Shown: positions 38,153 to 38,578 of the stretch, one piece after another
Layout: each line of letters opens with the position of its first letter
Numbering within the stretch: the stretch's first letter is position 1
DNA from: Thermoplasmata archaeon
Lineage (GTDB): Archaea > Thermoplasmatota > Thermoplasmata > Lutacidiplasmatales > UBA184
Direction of reading: 5' to 3'
Assembly (NCBI GenBank): GCA_027315455.1
Contig: DAHUXZ010000021.1
Coordinates: 1 to 38,578, forward strand
Length of the DNA: 38,578 bases
Notes under the pieces: model-generated
The model's input: only the letters and a program-made list of their open reading frames with translations
The model's database searches: none
What the model was told of the DNA's origin: nothing
Position numbers and translations under genes: made by a program

Positions 38153-38578
38153 TCGCCCCGGATCGGGGTTCCGGCTCGTCGCTCTCCTCCGACAAAAGGG
38201 GGTCCCCGCCCGGAAGCTCGAACGCGCGGTCGATCGCCCGGGGCAGTTCGGGGAGGTTTCGGACCAGATGCTCCCGGCTCTCCGGCGGAAGCTGAGCGAG
38301 CACCACCTCGAGGCCTTCATGGATCGCCACACGGCAGGCGACCGCCCGGCGATGGCCCTCGTCCGTCAAGGCCAGCACCCACCCCCGGCGATCCTGGGGA
38401 TCCGGTGTCCGGGTGAGCAGCCCCTGACGGACGAGCCGGTCGACGACCTGGCGGGCCTCGGCGGCGCTCGGGCGGCGGTGGAGGAAGGCGGCCTGCACGA
38501 TCTCGAACTCCGCCGTGCGGCGCAGCTCGGAGGCGAGCATCGCCTCGTCGCGGCCCCGGCGCCAGTCGTCGGGATAGG
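37950..38578 (-). CDS. Winged-helix protein, MarR-like (5' end beyond right edge)
   Basis: A frame open through the right edge. An ATG exists at 38540, but upstream in-frame codons still read as protein (YPDDWRRGRDEAM), so the start is probably outside. PSAAEARQVVDRLVRQGLL, then TRTPDPQDRRGWVLALTDEG is the MarR recognition helix and wing; LPPESREHLVRNLPELPRA is the usual C-terminal dimerisation helix. The helix before the recognition helix looks short, so a DUF2240-like protein is an alternative. After about AFELPGGD the tail of about 80 residues is Pro/Gly/Ser/Arg-rich and antisense to the uvrB 3' end (203-base overlap). Confidence 0.7.
   Translation of the reverse strand, partial: YPDDWRRGRDEAMLASELRRTAEFEIVQAAFLHRRPSAAEARQVVDRLVRQGLLTRTPDPQDRRGWVLALTDEGHRRAVACRVAIHEGLEVVLAQLPPESREHLVRNLPELPRAIDRAFELPGGDPLLSEESDEPEPRSGAISRSPGTASGGSRASGGLGAGPGSGPPPQTPAAPPPTASPPRGSRRRGAAVPSRRARNRARSPPASP
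38156..38168. repeat. Short hairpin after the uvrB stop
   Basis: CCCCG, GAT, CGGGG, three bases after the stop; inside the tail of the MarR-like frame. Confidence 0.35.

Noticed and set aside
35393-38332. 979-codon open minus-strand frame across larE and uvrB
   Set aside because: It is antisense to two clearly conserved genes, its composition (Arg, Asp, Glu, Val, Leu) is that of a complementary-frame shadow, and it shows no family motif.
1-38578. CRISPR array, insertion sequence, prophage or integrase
   Set aside because: No spaced direct repeats, transposase or recombinase motifs, or composition breaks were seen.

Overview
The window comes from an archaeon with very GC-rich DNA (roughly 70% by eye). 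The machinery is archaeal: aEF-2 with S12 and S7, a three-gene exosome block (Rrp4, Rrp41, Rrp42) with SBDS, L37Ae and Rpo12, a proteasome alpha subunit, RadB, family B DNA polymerase, an Lhr-type helicase, Trm1, and TATA boxes about 25-29 nt before start codons. The PsmA N-terminus closely resembles my recollection of the Thermoplasma subunit, so an uncultured high-GC relative of Thermoplasmata is my best guess. That is an inference, not a measured placement.

Layout. 1-2336: start of a dihydroorotase-like gene (left edge), purM, and a DMT-family transporter. 2417-5510 (minus): uracil-DNA glycosylase then DNA polymerase B. 5664-8954 (plus): S12-S7-EF-2. 8914-16120 (minus): psmA, SBDS, rrp4, rrp41, rrp42, L37Ae, rpo12 (the conserved archaeal exosome/proteasome block), then RNase J-like nuclease, RadB and alkyltransferase, each with its own TATA box. 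16263-20936: DUF255 thioredoxin-fold protein, an SbcD/Mre11-related phosphoesterase, and a COG1395-type regulator coupled to an unknown gene. 20979-25368 (minus): amidohydrolase and glycyl-tRNA synthetase, then a three-gene unit of coiled-coil protein, UPF0200 P-loop kinase-like protein and SixA-like phosphatase. 25448-29590 (plus): PfkB kinase, MoeA, MoaA, PurQ. 29352-38578: HemK-like methyltransferase, THEP1-like NTPase, Trm1, Lhr helicase, PPC/DUF296 protein, LarE, UvrB, and a MarR-like protein cut by the right edge.

The genome is extremely compact. No gene-free stretch exceeds 300 bases; the longest is about 150 bases (5511-5663). Seven same-strand neighbours overlap by exactly four bases (ATGA or GTGA), and five of seven convergent pairs overlap tail to tail by 31-239 bases. 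I see no tRNA, rRNA, CRISPR array, transposase or integrase.

Two patterns are not explained by the gene list. First, short GC-rich inverted repeats lie within a few bases of the stop codon of many last-in-unit genes. Second, convergent genes carry Arg/Pro/Ser-rich C-terminal tails that read through the opposite gene. I found no obvious new defence or mobile system; the best candidates for undescribed biology are these 3'-end features, the coiled-coil/UPF0200/SixA unit, the COG1395-coupled unknown gene, and a Trm1 whose conserved N-terminus precedes any normal start codon.
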